Assembly: GCF_021261315.1 (NCBI RefSeq)
Contig: NZ_JAJSAX010000005.1
Coordinates: forward strand, 185,398-249,397
Direction of reading: 5' to 3'
DNA from: Epilithonimonas sp. JDS
Lineage (GTDB): Bacteria > Bacteroidota > Bacteroidia > Flavobacteriales > Weeksellaceae
DNA: 64,000 nt
Positions 17,307 through 25,544 of this stretch are shown here, piece by piece (the stretch's first letter is position 1; every line of letters begins with the position of its first letter). The notes under the pieces were generated by a model that was given only the letters and a program-made list of their open reading frames with translations, was not told where the DNA came from and did no database searches. The position numbers were made by a program, and so were the translations under genes.

Positions 17307-17801
17307 ATGGCTTTAGAAAATTTATTTAGTTTAGAGTTCACTAAGGATGAACTTGAAAAATTAGATCAGGGAATTGCTCTGATAGAAGAGGTACTTTTAG
17401 GCAAAACCACCAACCTGACCCCCGAGCAGAGACAGCAGTACGGCAGCATCGCCGAGCAAAACAAACTTTTTGTCAATATGGCCAAAAACTATATGGAACA
17501 GTACATCATGTTCGTTCCTGTTTTCCTGGACAAGGCAGAATTTGACCGCGATTTTGCAGCAAGGCAGCAGCTGGAAAGCCGATTTCAACGGATCAACTCC
17601 ATAGCAGAGCAGCTTTCTGACACCAAGATCCTTCTGGATTTTGACAACTATCACAACGCCATCACGTTCTACCGAAATGTGAAATATCTGGCAGGAGAGA
17701 ATATGCCCGGCACCACAGTGATCTATGAAGATATGAAACAGTTCTTCATCGCGGGAGCGCCCATCACGCCGCCCAATACGGATGTGGACAAAACCGAATA
17801 A
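17307..17801 (+). CDS. Conserved-looking hypothetical protein preceding a 22-bp repeat array
   Basis: 164 aa, all soluble and predicted helical, with no signal peptide. Blocks that look constrained are LTPEQRQQYGSIAEQNKLFV (about 37-56) and SDTKILLDFDNYHNAITFYR (about 111-130). The C-terminus is Pro-rich (APITPPNTDVDKTE). From memory, similar 160-aa proteins of unknown function recur in Chryseobacterium-group genomes, but I cannot verify that here. Codons after the first 30 are visibly GC-richer than in neighbouring genes. The gene runs into an array of contiguous 22-bp units and then a strong terminator, so the array should be part of its mRNA. Function unknown. Confidence 0.75.
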   Translation: MALENLFSLEFTKDELEKLDQGIALIEEVLLGKTTNLTPEQRQQYGSIAEQNKLFVNMAKNYMEQYIMFVPVFLDKAEFDRDFAARQQLESRFQRINSIAEQLSDTKILLDFDNYHNAITFYRNVKYLAGENMPGTTVIYEDMKQFFIAGAPITPPNTDVDKTE

Positions 17802-17826
17802 GGGGTGGTTCGGGAGGGGGGTATCC

Positions 17827-18022
17827 CACGTTCCGAAGTCCCTGCAACACGTGGGGTAAGTGTCTGAAGCAGGTTCCGAATTGCCTGCAACCACTTGCAT
17901 AAGTGTCCGGAACCATTTACCTAAGTGCCTCCAAGTACTTCGCAACTGCCTGAGACCACTTGCACAAGTGCCGACAGACACTTGACCAACCACCTTTTGA
18001 CACTATGCAGACCACCTTTAGC
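17827..18022 (+). repeat. Tandem array of about nine degenerate 22-bp units with palindromic cores
   Basis: Units begin at 17827, 17848, 17870, 17892, 17914, 17936, 17957, 17979 and 18001, with spacing of 21-22 bp. The consensus is close to CACTTGCNNAAGTGCCTG followed by NAAC. The core CACTT-4nt-AAGTG is self-complementary, clearest at 17892 and 17957. The period is not a multiple of three, which argues against a protein repeat. There is no spacer between units, so it is not CRISPR. The DNA is GC-richer than its surroundings. A tenth unit forms the left side of the terminator loop. Confidence 0.8.
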
Positions 18023-18053
18023 CACTTGTGAAGTGGCTGGAGGTGGTTTTTTT
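18012..18053 (+). terminator. Strong terminator closing the 22-bp array
   Basis: A 16-bp stem (18012-18027 with 18031-18046, two T-G wobbles), a 3-nt loop and seven Ts. The last repeat unit (CACTTGTGAAGTGG) is built into the hairpin top. The 170 bp from 18054 to 18225 is AT-rich with no gene. Confidence 0.9.
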
Positions 18054-18225
18054 GTGGAGAGTGATGGAAATGATAAGAGCTTATCAGTAAGAATTGGTGA
18101 ATTCTTGTGAATGTGTGAGTAATTGAATTATATTTGATTAATTTATAAAAGCAAGCAAATTTTTAAATCATTGAGATTTTGGAAAGATATAATAATTTTA
18201 GGATGCAAATAAGGAAACTGAAATA

Positions 18226-18948
18226 TTGAAAATGATAACATTAGAAAACTTAAGCTTCTCCACATTTTTAAGTGTTGAATCTGGCAAATCAATAGGGTCA
18301 GGATTTAGGCTAATCCATGAACAAATAGAGTATATTGTAACAGCTAAGCACGTTATTTATGATGAAAATACATTGCTTTCAGATACTTGGATTATATCTA
18401 GGAATTATGATAGTTTAACTAACCAATACTATGATGCAACAATTTTATTAAATAAACAAAATGTCAAAACTTTTTCTGATTTAGATATAGTATTAATTAA
18501 ATTAACTGGTAGCCCAGAATATCACGTGGAAAATATAGGTGAAAATATATCTATACCAAGTCTACAAAATCTGACTGACTACGAGGGTATAACAATCGGC
18601 TCAACTATTTTTCAAGTAGGTTTTCCATATTCTTTAACATCCACAGAATTTTATGAGATAAATAGTCCTTTATTACGATATGGCATTGTTGCAGGCAAAA
18701 ATATTAAGAATAAAACTTTCATTATTGATTCAATCGCATATTATGGAGTCAGCGGAGGTCCGGTTTTGCAAAAGAACGGAGATGAATTTAGTATAATTGG
18801 AATTGTTTCCAGGTTTGTGCCTTTTATAACCGAGTGGAGAAACAAACATGAAAAATCTTTATCAAGACAAGATTTCTTCAATTCAGGTTATGCAATATGC
18901 TTACCTTTGGATATAATTTTAAAAGAATTAGAGTATGCTAATCAATAG
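18226..18948 (+). CDS. Trypsin-like serine protease (S1 family, cytosolic)
   Basis: 240 aa without signal peptide or membrane segment. The catalytic triad is visible: H42 in VTAKHVIYD, D87 (or D85) in SDLDIVLIKL, and S176 in YYGVSGGPVL. GSGFRLI near 24-30 is the usual first strand. This is the chymotrypsin fold without PDZ or other fused domain. The gene is AT-rich relative to neighbours, which suggests acquisition. Its 3' end overlaps by 14 nt the start of an octapeptide-repeat protein, so the two are translationally coupled and the repeat protein may be partner or substrate (inference). Confidence 0.82.
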   Translation: MKMITLENLSFSTFLSVESGKSIGSGFRLIHEQIEYIVTAKHVIYDENTLLSDTWIISRNYDSLTNQYYDATILLNKQNVKTFSDLDIVLIKLTGSPEYHVENIGENISIPSLQNLTDYEGITIGSTIFQVGFPYSLTSTEFYEINSPLLRYGIVAGKNIKNKTFIIDSIAYYGVSGGPVLQKNGDEFSIIGIVSRFVPFITEWRNKHEKSLSRQDFFNSGYAICLPLDIILKELEYANQ

Positions 18949-19462
18949 AGATAGAAATCCTATTTTTAATAGAGTTTTAAATCCTATTTTTAATAGAAAA
19001 ATAAATCCAGTTTTTAATAGAGATATAAATCCTATTTTTAATAGAAAAATAAATCCAGTTTTTAACAGAGATATAAATCCAGTTTTTAACAGGGATATAA
19101 ATCCAGTTTTTAACAGAGATATAAATCCTTTTTTTAATAGGAATATAAATCCAGTATTTAATAGAAATATTAATCCCTATTTTAATAGGGATATAAACCC
19201 TATTTTTAATGATAATATCAAGGGATATTATATTTTTGATGCCAATTCCAACACAGTAACACATTTCGCTATTATGATTGAAAAAATATTTATTTTCTAT
19301 AACACCGAAAATGAATTCTCAATGTTTGCAGTTAAACATAATCTGAATGGCTATGTTATTTTTAGTACTTCAAACGAATTTATTGGGCATTTGGAACCAA
19401 ATTCGGAAAATGGGTTTAATTACTTTGACAAAAACAATTTTTGGAAGTATTATATAAATTAA
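18935..19462 (+). CDS. Octapeptide-repeat protein (NRDINPVF units) with C-terminal domain
   Basis: 175 aa. Residues 4-91 are eleven contiguous octapeptides, consensus N-R-D-I-N-P-V-F, encoded by 24-bp units from 18944 to 19207, plus a decayed twelfth. Units 3 and 5 are identical at DNA level and 6, 7 and 8 differ by a few bases, indicating recent slippage. The C-terminal about 80 residues have short strands of the type YIFDANSNTVTHFA, IFIFYNTENEF and YVIFSTSNEFIGHLE, vaguely like beta-flower-type repeats (low confidence). No signal peptide is present. It overlaps the protease gene and has no recognised function. Confidence 0.65.
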   Translation: MLINRDRNPIFNRVLNPIFNRKINPVFNRDINPIFNRKINPVFNRDINPVFNRDINPVFNRDINPFFNRNINPVFNRNINPYFNRDINPIFNDNIKGYYIFDANSNTVTHFAIMIEKIFIFYNTENEFSMFAVKHNLNGYVIFSTSNEFIGHLEPNSENGFNYFDKNNFWKYYIN

Positions 19463-19525
19463 TATTTTACCTATCAATTATATTATACCGATGTAATTTT
19501 GCTAGTAGCAAGAAACAAAAAAGTC

Positions 19526-19554
19526 AAAAGCACAGATTCAAATCCGTGCTTTTT
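19526..19554. terminator. Hairpin copy 1 (AAAAGCACAG type)
   Basis: AAAAGCACAGATT / AATCCGTGCTTTTT hairpin 64 bp after the octapeptide gene. Near-identical hairpins recur at 19667 and 19778. Confidence 0.65.
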
Positions 19555-19666
19555 CATTTCCACATTTCCTTCTCAATCTAACGTAACAAACCCACGCTGG
19601 CGCGAGCATCTTGCTCGTGTCCATTAATAAACAACACGAGCTAGAAGCTCGCGCTAGCGAAAATAT

Positions 19667-19694
19667 AAAAGCACAGATCAAACCTGTGCTTTTT
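19667..19694. terminator. Hairpin copy 2
   Basis: AAAAGCACAG...CTGTGCTTTTT, the same design as copy 1, placed between the palindromic blocks. Confidence 0.55.
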
Positions 19695-19777
19695 ACATCA
19701 AATCCAAAGTAACAAACCCACGCTGGCGCGATCATCTTGCTCGTGCCCATTGAGAAGCTCACACTAGCAAAAGTACC

Positions 19778-19806
19778 AAAAGCACAGATTTGATCTGTGC
19801 TTTTTT
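19778..19806. terminator. Hairpin copy 3
   Basis: AAAAGCACAGAT / ATCTGTGCTTTTTT, the best-paired of the three copies. Confidence 0.6.
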
Positions 19807-19893
19807 ACATCTCATATAAAGTAACAAACCCCAACAATTGGCAACTAATAAAATGTTGCGTAAATTACGCTCCAGAAAAAATAAAAGTATAGT

Positions 19894-22806
19894 ATGAAGA
19901 AACTATTTATTTCAATTTCACTCTTATTTATGATGAATGCAATGGCACAGAAATTTGAAACACAAACCAAAACCGACGCTGCGGGCTACACCTACGAAAC
20001 CGTAAAAAATGACCAATCCGGCGTACGCGTTTATACCCTGAAAAACGGACTCAAAGTCTATCTCGCAAAAAATGATGACGCTCCTAGAATCCAGACTTAT
20101 ATCCCGGTAAAAACCGGTTCTAATAATGATCCAAGCGACAATACGGGATTGGCGCACTACCTGGAACATATGGTTTTCAAAGGGACTTCTCATTTGGGAA
20201 CTCAGGATTGGGCAAAGGAAAAAGCGTTGCTGACGCAGATTTCAGATCTTTACGAACAGCACAAAGCGGAAAAAGATCCGGAAAAGAAAAAAGCACTTTA
20301 CAAAAAAATCGACGAAGTTTCTCAGGAAGCATCCAAATATGCAATCGCCAACGAATATGACAAGGCGATCTCATCTCTTGGCGCCACAGGAACTAATGCC
20401 CACACGTGGCTGGACGAAACGGTTTACAAAAATAATATCCCATCCAACGAACTGGAGAAATGGCTGAAAGTGGAGAAAGAACGTTTCTCAGAATTGGTTT
20501 TGAGATTGTTCCATACTGAATTGGAAGCAGTTTATGAGGAATTCAACCGTGCTCAGGACAATGATGGTCGTCTTGTAAATTACGCAATGATGGAAGCGCT
20601 TTTCCCGAAACATCCAAATGGTCAGCAGACGACTATAGGAACTTCGGAACATCTGAAAAGTCCGTCTATGGTGGCGATCCACAAATATTTCGATACTTAT
20701 TACGTACCTAATAATATGGCAGTCGTTCTAGTTGGAGACTTGGATTTTGATAAGACCATCAAAATGGTCGATCAATACTTCGGAACCTTCAAATACAAAG
20801 AACTACCGATGAAGAAAATGGTGTCGGAAGAACCAATGACGAGCGTGATTTCCAGAACTGTAAAAAGTCCGTCCACGCCAAGAATGACTTTAGCCTGGAG
20901 AACAGATTCTTACGGAACGCAGGATGCGAGATTGGCGGATGTTGTGGCTGAAATTTTAAGTAATAACGGCGACGCAGGTTTGATCGATCTTAACATCAAT
21001 CAAAAACAAAAAACATTGGGAGCGGGCGCTTACGAATCGGCTTTCAAAACTTACGGTGCATTTGTGTTAAGTGTCGTTCCAAAAGACGGGCAAAGCTTTG
21101 AAGATGCGAAGAAACTGTTATTAGATCAAATCGAATTGGTGAAGAAAGGACAGTTCCCGGATTGGATGCTACACGCCATTGTGAACGATATGAAAGTTCA
21201 GCGAATGAAAAACTGGGAAACGGCTGACGGATTGGCAACGACTTTATATTCAACTTACATTAACGGAAGAACCTGGGAAGAAGAGTTGGCGGAGATCAAC
21301 AATTATGAAGCAATCTCCAAAGCTGATGTGGTGAAGTTTGCCAACGATTTCTTTAAGGATAATTATGTGGTGGTTTACAAGGAAAAAGGCGTGAACGACA
21401 AATTAGTTCGTGTTCAGAATCCGGGTATCACACCAATCAAACTTAACAGAGAAGCACAATCGCCGTTCCTGAAAGAGATCATCAATGCAAAATCGTCTGA
21501 CATCAAACCTCAGTTCATTGATTTTAATACAGCAATCGCAACGTCAACTATTAAAGATAAAAAAGTAAGCTTCGTTAAAAATAAATATAATGAAGTGGCT
21601 CAGGTCAATTATGTGTTTCCTTTTGGAACTGATAATGACAAAGAATTGGCTTTGGGCGTAACGGTTCTTCAATACCTTGGAACGGATAAATACACTCCGG
21701 AACAACTGAAAGAAGAATTCTACAAACTGGGAATTACGAATCAATTCAGAACGACGAATGATCAGATGATCATCGCCCTGAGCGGACTTGAAAGCAATAT
21801 GAAAAAAGGAGTAGAGCTGATGAACCACTGGATCAACAATGTAAAAGCGGACCAGTCCATCTACGACCAAACCGTAAAAACGATTTTGGAGTCCAGAGAG
21901 GTTGCGAAGAAAGACAAAACCAGAATTATGGCAGCTTTGACGAATTACGCCAAATACGGGAAAGAGTCCCGTATGACAGATGTGATTTCGAAAGAGCGTC
22001 TACAGAGCATCAACGTCAACGAACTGATGTCGAAAATCAAAACGCTGAACGATTATCCTTACGAAGTTTTCCTTTACGGAGAAGATCAGAAAGGTCTGGA
22101 AAAAGCGGTGAAACCTTACATTTCTGCAACAAAACTTCAGCCTGCAAAAGCAAAGGAATACACAGAGCTGGCAACTGACGGAAAAGTATATTTCACAGGC
22201 TACGATATGGTGCAGATGGAAATGTCCAAAGTGGCAAAAGCCGGAAATGTGAACCTAGCAAACTTCGGAAAGGCCAGCGTTTTCAATGAGTATTTTGGAC
22301 GTGGATTATCTTCTATCGTATTCCAGGAGATTAGAGAAAGTAAGTCTTTGGCTTATTCGGCGTACGTTTCTTATGCGAATGCAACGGAGATCAACAAACC
22401 GAATTATGTGACCAACTACATCGGAACTCAAGCCAACAAATTGCCATTAGCCGTTGCTGCAATGAGCGAATTGATGGTGGAATTGCCGCAAATCCCGGCT
22501 CAGTTTGAGAACGCCAAAGGTTCAGCTTTGAAACAGATTGCATCCAACAGAATCAACAGAACCACGATTTTCTACAACCAGCTTTCCCTTAAGAAATTAG
22601 GCGTAGACCACGACATAAGAAAAGATGTTTATGCAGAAATCCAAACCTTGACATTACCGGAACTGACCAGTTTCTACAACACCGAAGTGAAGCCATTGTC
22701 TTACAACACAGCCATCATCGGGAAAAAAGAAAACCTGAATATGGATTCCATTAATAAAATGGGAACTTTTACAGAAGTGAGTTTGGAGGAGATATTTGGA
22801 TATTAA
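19894..22806 (+). CDS. M16 family zinc metallopeptidase (insulinase/pitrilysin type), periplasmic
   Basis: 970 aa with signal peptide (cleavage near NAMA-Q, residue 19). It contains two M16 halves. The first holds the inverted zinc motif HxxEH as H88-Y-L-E91-H92 in GLAHYLEHMVFKGTSH, and the distal glutamate region LEAVYEEFNRAQDN. The second, non-catalytic half includes the Arg/Tyr-type substrate region RGLSSIVFQEIRESKSLAYSA. Length fits full two-repeat M16B proteins that degrade peptides in the periplasm. It is followed 21 bp later by a T9SS protein, possibly cotranscribed. Confidence 0.92.
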   Translation: MKKLFISISLLFMMNAMAQKFETQTKTDAAGYTYETVKNDQSGVRVYTLKNGLKVYLAKNDDAPRIQTYIPVKTGSNNDPSDNTGLAHYLEHMVFKGTSHLGTQDWAKEKALLTQISDLYEQHKAEKDPEKKKALYKKIDEVSQEASKYAIANEYDKAISSLGATGTNAHTWLDETVYKNNIPSNELEKWLKVEKERFSELVLRLFHTELEAVYEEFNRAQDNDGRLVNYAMMEALFPKHPNGQQTTIGTSEHLKSPSMVAIHKYFDTYYVPNNMAVVLVGDLDFDKTIKMVDQYFGTFKYKELPMKKMVSEEPMTSVISRTVKSPSTPRMTLAWRTDSYGTQDARLADVVAEILSNNGDAGLIDLNINQKQKTLGAGAYESAFKTYGAFVLSVVPKDGQSFEDAKKLLLDQIELVKKGQFPDWMLHAIVNDMKVQRMKNWETADGLATTLYSTYINGRTWEEELAEINNYEAISKADVVKFANDFFKDNYVVVYKEKGVNDKLVRVQNPGITPIKLNREAQSPFLKEIINAKSSDIKPQFIDFNTAIATSTIKDKKVSFVKNKYNEVAQVNYVFPFGTDNDKELALGVTVLQYLGTDKYTPEQLKEEFYKLGITNQFRTTNDQMIIALSGLESNMKKGVELMNHWINNVKADQSIYDQTVKTILESREVAKKDKTRIMAALTNYAKYGKESRMTDVISKERLQSINVNELMSKIKTLNDYPYEVFLYGEDQKGLEKAVKPYISATKLQPAKAKEYTELATDGKVYFTGYDMVQMEMSKVAKAGNVNLANFGKASVFNEYFGRGLSSIVFQEIRESKSLAYSAYVSYANATEINKPNYVTNYIGTQANKLPLAVAAMSELMVELPQIPAQFENAKGSALKQIASNRINRTTIFYNQLSLKKLGVDHDIRKDVYAEIQTLTLPELTSFYNTEVKPLSYNTAIIGKKENLNMDSINKMGTFTEVSLEEIFGY

Positions 22807-22827
22807 TTAAAGAAAAAACTTATAACC

Positions 22828-24240
22828 ATGAAAAACTTCTTTTTAGTAATTTGCTTAGTGTCATCTCTGATTCTTCCTGCTCAGGCTGGTACTTTAGACA
22901 CGACATTCGATCCCGGAAATGGTCCAGATATGAGTATCGTATCACTTGCCTTACAGCCCGACAATAAAATTTTAATTGGCGGATTTTTTACTGATTACAA
23001 TGGCATTACCAGAAGGGGAGTTGCAAGACTAAATGAAAACGGAAGTCTGGATTCAAGCTTCAATCCGCTCACAGGAGCTGTGAATGAAGAATTTTTTGCA
23101 AGAATTTATAGTATTGTATTACAAACAGATCGTAAAATTTTAATAGGAGGAGAGTTTACTTCCTATGATGGGATTCCAAGAAGAGGTATTGCAAGATTAA
23201 ATGAAAATGGTACTCTTGATGCCACTTTTAATCCCGAAACAGGTGCACAGAATTATCACGTTATTTTTACGATTGCGGTACAATCTGATAATAAAATTCT
23301 TATAGGTGGATATTTTACATCTTTCAATGGCGTTGTAAAAAATAATCTGGTCAGATTAAATGCAGATGGAAGTATTGATAATTCATTCAATATCGGTACT
23401 GGAGTAGACTCTGCAGTTACTGCCTTAGCTGTGCAATCCGATGGTAAGATATTAATTGGTGGAGATTTTACATCCTACAATGGAATGAGCTCGACACGAA
23501 TTGCCAGACTAAATTCTGATGGTAGTCTTGATACGACCTTCGAAACCGGATCGGGAACAAATGATTCTATATCCAAGATTATCATCCAGCCAGACGGCAA
23601 AATTTTGATCAGTGGTCAACTTACTTCTTACGATGGCAATCCAAGAAACCGAATTGCCAGACTGAATCAGGACGGAACAATTGATAATACTTTTACAAAT
23701 GGCAATAGTATTACACCCAACAATCATATTGAAAGTATTGTTTTACAAACAAATGGGAAAATTTTGGTTGGCGGATATATAACTAAATATAATGGAATAA
23801 TCACAAGCAGTATTTTAAGATTGAATGCCGATGGTAGCTTGGATACGAGCTTCAATTCAGGAACGGGCGTAAGTAATGCTACCGTGAATTCGATAGTGCT
23901 TCAGTCAGATTCAAAAATTTTGATTGGAGGTAATTTTGATAGCTATAATGGTGTCACAAGAAACCGAATTGCTAGATTGCTATTGGGAGATGATTTGTCT
24001 GTAGAAAATGCGAATGGAACTAAAATTTCTATCTATCCAAATCCCGCAACGGATATCATAAATATCAATACCAGAGATTCTGAGATCAAGAATATCACGA
24101 TTTATGATATGATTGGCAATCAGGTAATGTCTTCAAGAGCGCTCACAAAAATTAATGTGAAAGGATTACTCAAGGGAAACTATATTCTGAAAGTTGAAAC
24201 AGATAAGGGAATCAAAAGTTTTAAATTTATTAAAGACTAG
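22828..24240 (+). CDS. Delta-60 repeat protein with T9SS type A sorting domain
   Basis: 470 aa. Signal peptide ends near PAQAG (about 20). Seven delta-60 repeats (about 24-390) follow, each of the form QPDxKILIGGxFTxYNG then ARLNxDGSLDxxF, a beta-propeller-type module. The last about 75 residues are a T9SS C-terminal domain, ISIYPNPATDIININ through GLLKGNYILKVET. The protein is therefore exported and attached or released at the cell surface. Function of delta-60 proteins is unknown. A terminator follows. Confidence 0.9.
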   Translation: MKNFFLVICLVSSLILPAQAGTLDTTFDPGNGPDMSIVSLALQPDNKILIGGFFTDYNGITRRGVARLNENGSLDSSFNPLTGAVNEEFFARIYSIVLQTDRKILIGGEFTSYDGIPRRGIARLNENGTLDATFNPETGAQNYHVIFTIAVQSDNKILIGGYFTSFNGVVKNNLVRLNADGSIDNSFNIGTGVDSAVTALAVQSDGKILIGGDFTSYNGMSSTRIARLNSDGSLDTTFETGSGTNDSISKIIIQPDGKILISGQLTSYDGNPRNRIARLNQDGTIDNTFTNGNSITPNNHIESIVLQTNGKILVGGYITKYNGIITSSILRLNADGSLDTSFNSGTGVSNATVNSIVLQSDSKILIGGNFDSYNGVTRNRIARLLLGDDLSVENANGTKISIYPNPATDIININTRDSEIKNITIYDMIGNQVMSSRALTKINVKGLLKGNYILKVETDKGIKSFKFIKD

Positions 24241-24260
24241 AAGATATTAAGACTTTAAAT

Positions 24261-24292
24261 AAAAAAGGATGGGCGAGGGCTCATCCTTTTTT
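24261..24292. terminator. Bidirectional terminator
   Basis: AAAAAAGGATG / CATCCTTTTTT arms around a GC-rich loop, between the delta-60 gene and the convergent YqaE-like gene. Confidence 0.8.
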
Positions 24293-24346
24293 ATTCTTTT
24301 GATTTGGTCTTACATTAGCCTTTCCGTTCACTATTAACTTTACTCG

Positions 24347-24547
24347 TTAATTCCTATTTTCTTTAACAGCCCGAATCAACTTCTCATTTCGTTTCTCAGC
24401 TCTCTCATTACTCAAAGACATTGCAGCCCAGATTGCAGCAGGAAGCCAGCCCAAAACGGTAATCTGCAAAATAAAACAGATAACAGCAGTAATGATTTTT
24501 CCCCGGAAGAAGAATGATAGAAATGGAAATATAATGGCTAGTAACAT
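24347..24547 (-). CDS. YqaE/Pmp3-family small membrane protein
   Basis: The ATG at 24547 gives 66 aa beginning MLLAIIFPFLSFFFRGK, the usual Pmp3 start; seven upstream codons are open but not family-like. There are two transmembrane helices separated by the short RGK loop, with LQITVLGWLPAAIWA as the second helix and a charged tail. Members are stress-associated membrane proteins that affect membrane potential or ion leakage in yeast and plants; the bacterial role is unclear. Confidence 0.8.
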   Translation of the reverse strand: MLLAIIFPFLSFFFRGKIITAVICFILQITVLGWLPAAIWAAMSLSNERAEKRNEKLIRAVKENRN

Positions 24548-24664
24548 AGGTTTACAAATTTGTAGCAAGATAAATAATTTCGATTTAAAATCAGAATGTT
24601 CGGTTCGTATGAATCAATTTCCAAAATGGCGCACTTCTTGCAACTTTCTCGGAAATTTAAAATT

Positions 24665-24790
24665 ATGAACCCAAGACTGATTAAAACCATTTTAACTTAT
24701 GCAGCGCCTTTTATCATTGGATATGTCGTGAAGAAATTCGAAGAGAGACAAGCCAGAAAATCTGAAGAAAAAGCAGTTGCAAAAGCATAA
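24665..24790 (+). CDS. 41-aa single-pass membrane protein
   Basis: Starting at the ATG at 24665 the peptide is MNPRLIKTILTYAAPFIIG followed by YVVKKFEERQARKS and an Ala/Lys-rich tail: one transmembrane helix then a basic/acidic amphipathic segment. The open frame extends upstream to 24596, but those residues look like leader sequence. A terminator begins at the stop codon, which supports a real transcript. Family not recognised. Confidence 0.6.
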   Translation: MNPRLIKTILTYAAPFIIGYVVKKFEERQARKSEEKAVAKA

Positions 24791-24819
24791 GAAAGCCACC
24801 GGATCAGGTGGCTTTTTTG
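24791..24819 (+). terminator. Terminator of the 41-aa gene
   Basis: AAGCCACC / GGTGGCTTTTTT hairpin starting right at the stop codon. Confidence 0.8.
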
Positions 24820-24919
24820 ATGTTCAAGATTCATTATTGATTTGATAAAAATAAGCATTTATCATTGTTTAATTAAGTTTTGGCGCAGCATTTGAATTTA
24901 ACTCAAAAATTTTATTACT

Positions 24920-25084
24920 ATGAAAAAATATATGAATTTCATTCCATTGTTTTTATTAGCAGGAATGTTGACGAGCTGTGAGGCAGTCGAAACCATTTTC
25001 AAAGCCGGTATGTGGTGGGGAATCATCGTCGTAGTCGGTATAGTCGCTTTGGTATTATGGTTATTATCAAGGGGTAAAAACTAA
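24920..25084 (+). CDS. 54-aa lipoprotein with one transmembrane helix
   Basis: ATG at 24920, stop at 25082-25084. The N-terminal signal ends in the lipobox MLTSC (C19). The mature part is EAVETIFKAG-MWWG and a second hydrophobic stretch IIVVVGIVALVLWLL before SRGKN. A lipidated N-terminus plus one membrane helix is an unusual but recurring design among small Bacteroidota proteins. Function unknown. A terminator follows at 25088. Confidence 0.65.
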   Translation: MKKYMNFIPLFLLAGMLTSCEAVETIFKAGMWWGIIVVVGIVALVLWLLSRGKN

Positions 25085-25087
25085 AAA

Positions 25088-25122
25088 AAATCGTCCTGAA
25101 ATTTAGATTTCAGGACGATTTT
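25088..25122. terminator. Bidirectional terminator
   Basis: AAATCGTCCTGAAAT / ATTTCAGGACGATTTT hairpin between the 54-aa lipoprotein and the rhodanese gene. Confidence 0.85.
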
Positions 25123-25143
25123 ACTTTTATAGAAAGTCTGTTT

Positions 25144-25431
25144 CTAAAGATTATCCAAAACTTCTTTCAAATCTACATAGCCACCGCCGTTGTAAACATC
25201 GGTCAATCCTTCTGATTTAAAATATTCTGTCGCTTTCCCAGATCTGTTTCCCGATCTGCAGAAGAAAATCTTAGTACCGCTCAGGTTAGTAACTTCCTGT
25301 TTTCTGTCTTCCAATTCACCCAATGGGATATTTTGAGCTTCCTCGATATGTCCGTCCATTTCCAGTTCCAACGGTTCGCGAACATCAATCAGGTGATAAT
25401 TTCCGGCTCTTAATACGTCTTCTATTGCCAT
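25144..25431 (-). CDS. Single-domain rhodanese-like protein
   Basis: 95 aa, one rhodanese domain in full: LIDVREPLELEMDGHI near 14-29 and the active-site loop CRSGNRSG near 58-65 with the persulfide-forming Cys. No signal peptide is present, so it is cytosolic. Such proteins carry sulfane sulfur. It sits alone between terminators and is divergent from queG. Confidence 0.88.
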   Translation of the reverse strand: MAIEDVLRAGNYHLIDVREPLELEMDGHIEEAQNIPLGELEDRKQEVTNLSGTKIFFCRSGNRSGKATEYFKSEGLTDVYNGGGYVDLKEVLDNL

Positions 25432-25528
25432 AATTTTGATTTTTTACATTTTAATGGTAACAAAACTACAATATAAATCTTTAAAATATTCCATACTTCA
25501 CGTTAAAAAATATCTAATTTTAAAACAT

Positions 25529-25536
25529 TAATTTTG
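25529..25536 (+). promoter_or_regulatory. -7 box of queG with a very short leader
   Basis: TAATTTTG lies only 8 bp before the ATG at 25545, implying an almost leaderless mRNA if used. Confidence 0.5.
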
Positions 25537-25544
25537 TGCTCTAA

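Larger units (their letters stand above)
19583..19831. repeat. REP-like palindromic element in tandem, two copies plus a truncated third
   Basis: A 43-bp block beginning GTAACAAACCC occurs at 19583-19625 and 19709-19751 with only two mismatches; its first 11-12 bases recur at 19820-19831. In copy 1 the left arm (19595-19620) pairs with 19634-19659 as a 26-bp inverted repeat with three mismatches. In copy 2 the right arm is eroded. Each block alternates with an AAAAGCACAG hairpin (19526, 19667, 19778). Together with the start of the next gene this accounts for 19463-19893. Confidence 0.8.

Noticed and set aside
17397..17993. Long open frame on the minus strand across the 164-aa gene and the 22-bp array
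   Set aside because: It runs antisense to a better gene and through a non-3n repeat; its residues show no domain. GC-rich composition explains the openness.
17827..18022. CRISPR array
   Set aside because: Units are contiguous and degenerate with no unique spacers, and no cas genes are in the window.
18977..19264. Minus-strand ORF across the octapeptide array
   Set aside because: It is the mirror of the 24-bp repeats and has no separate start context; the plus-strand frame has a unique C-terminal domain and overlaps the protease gene.
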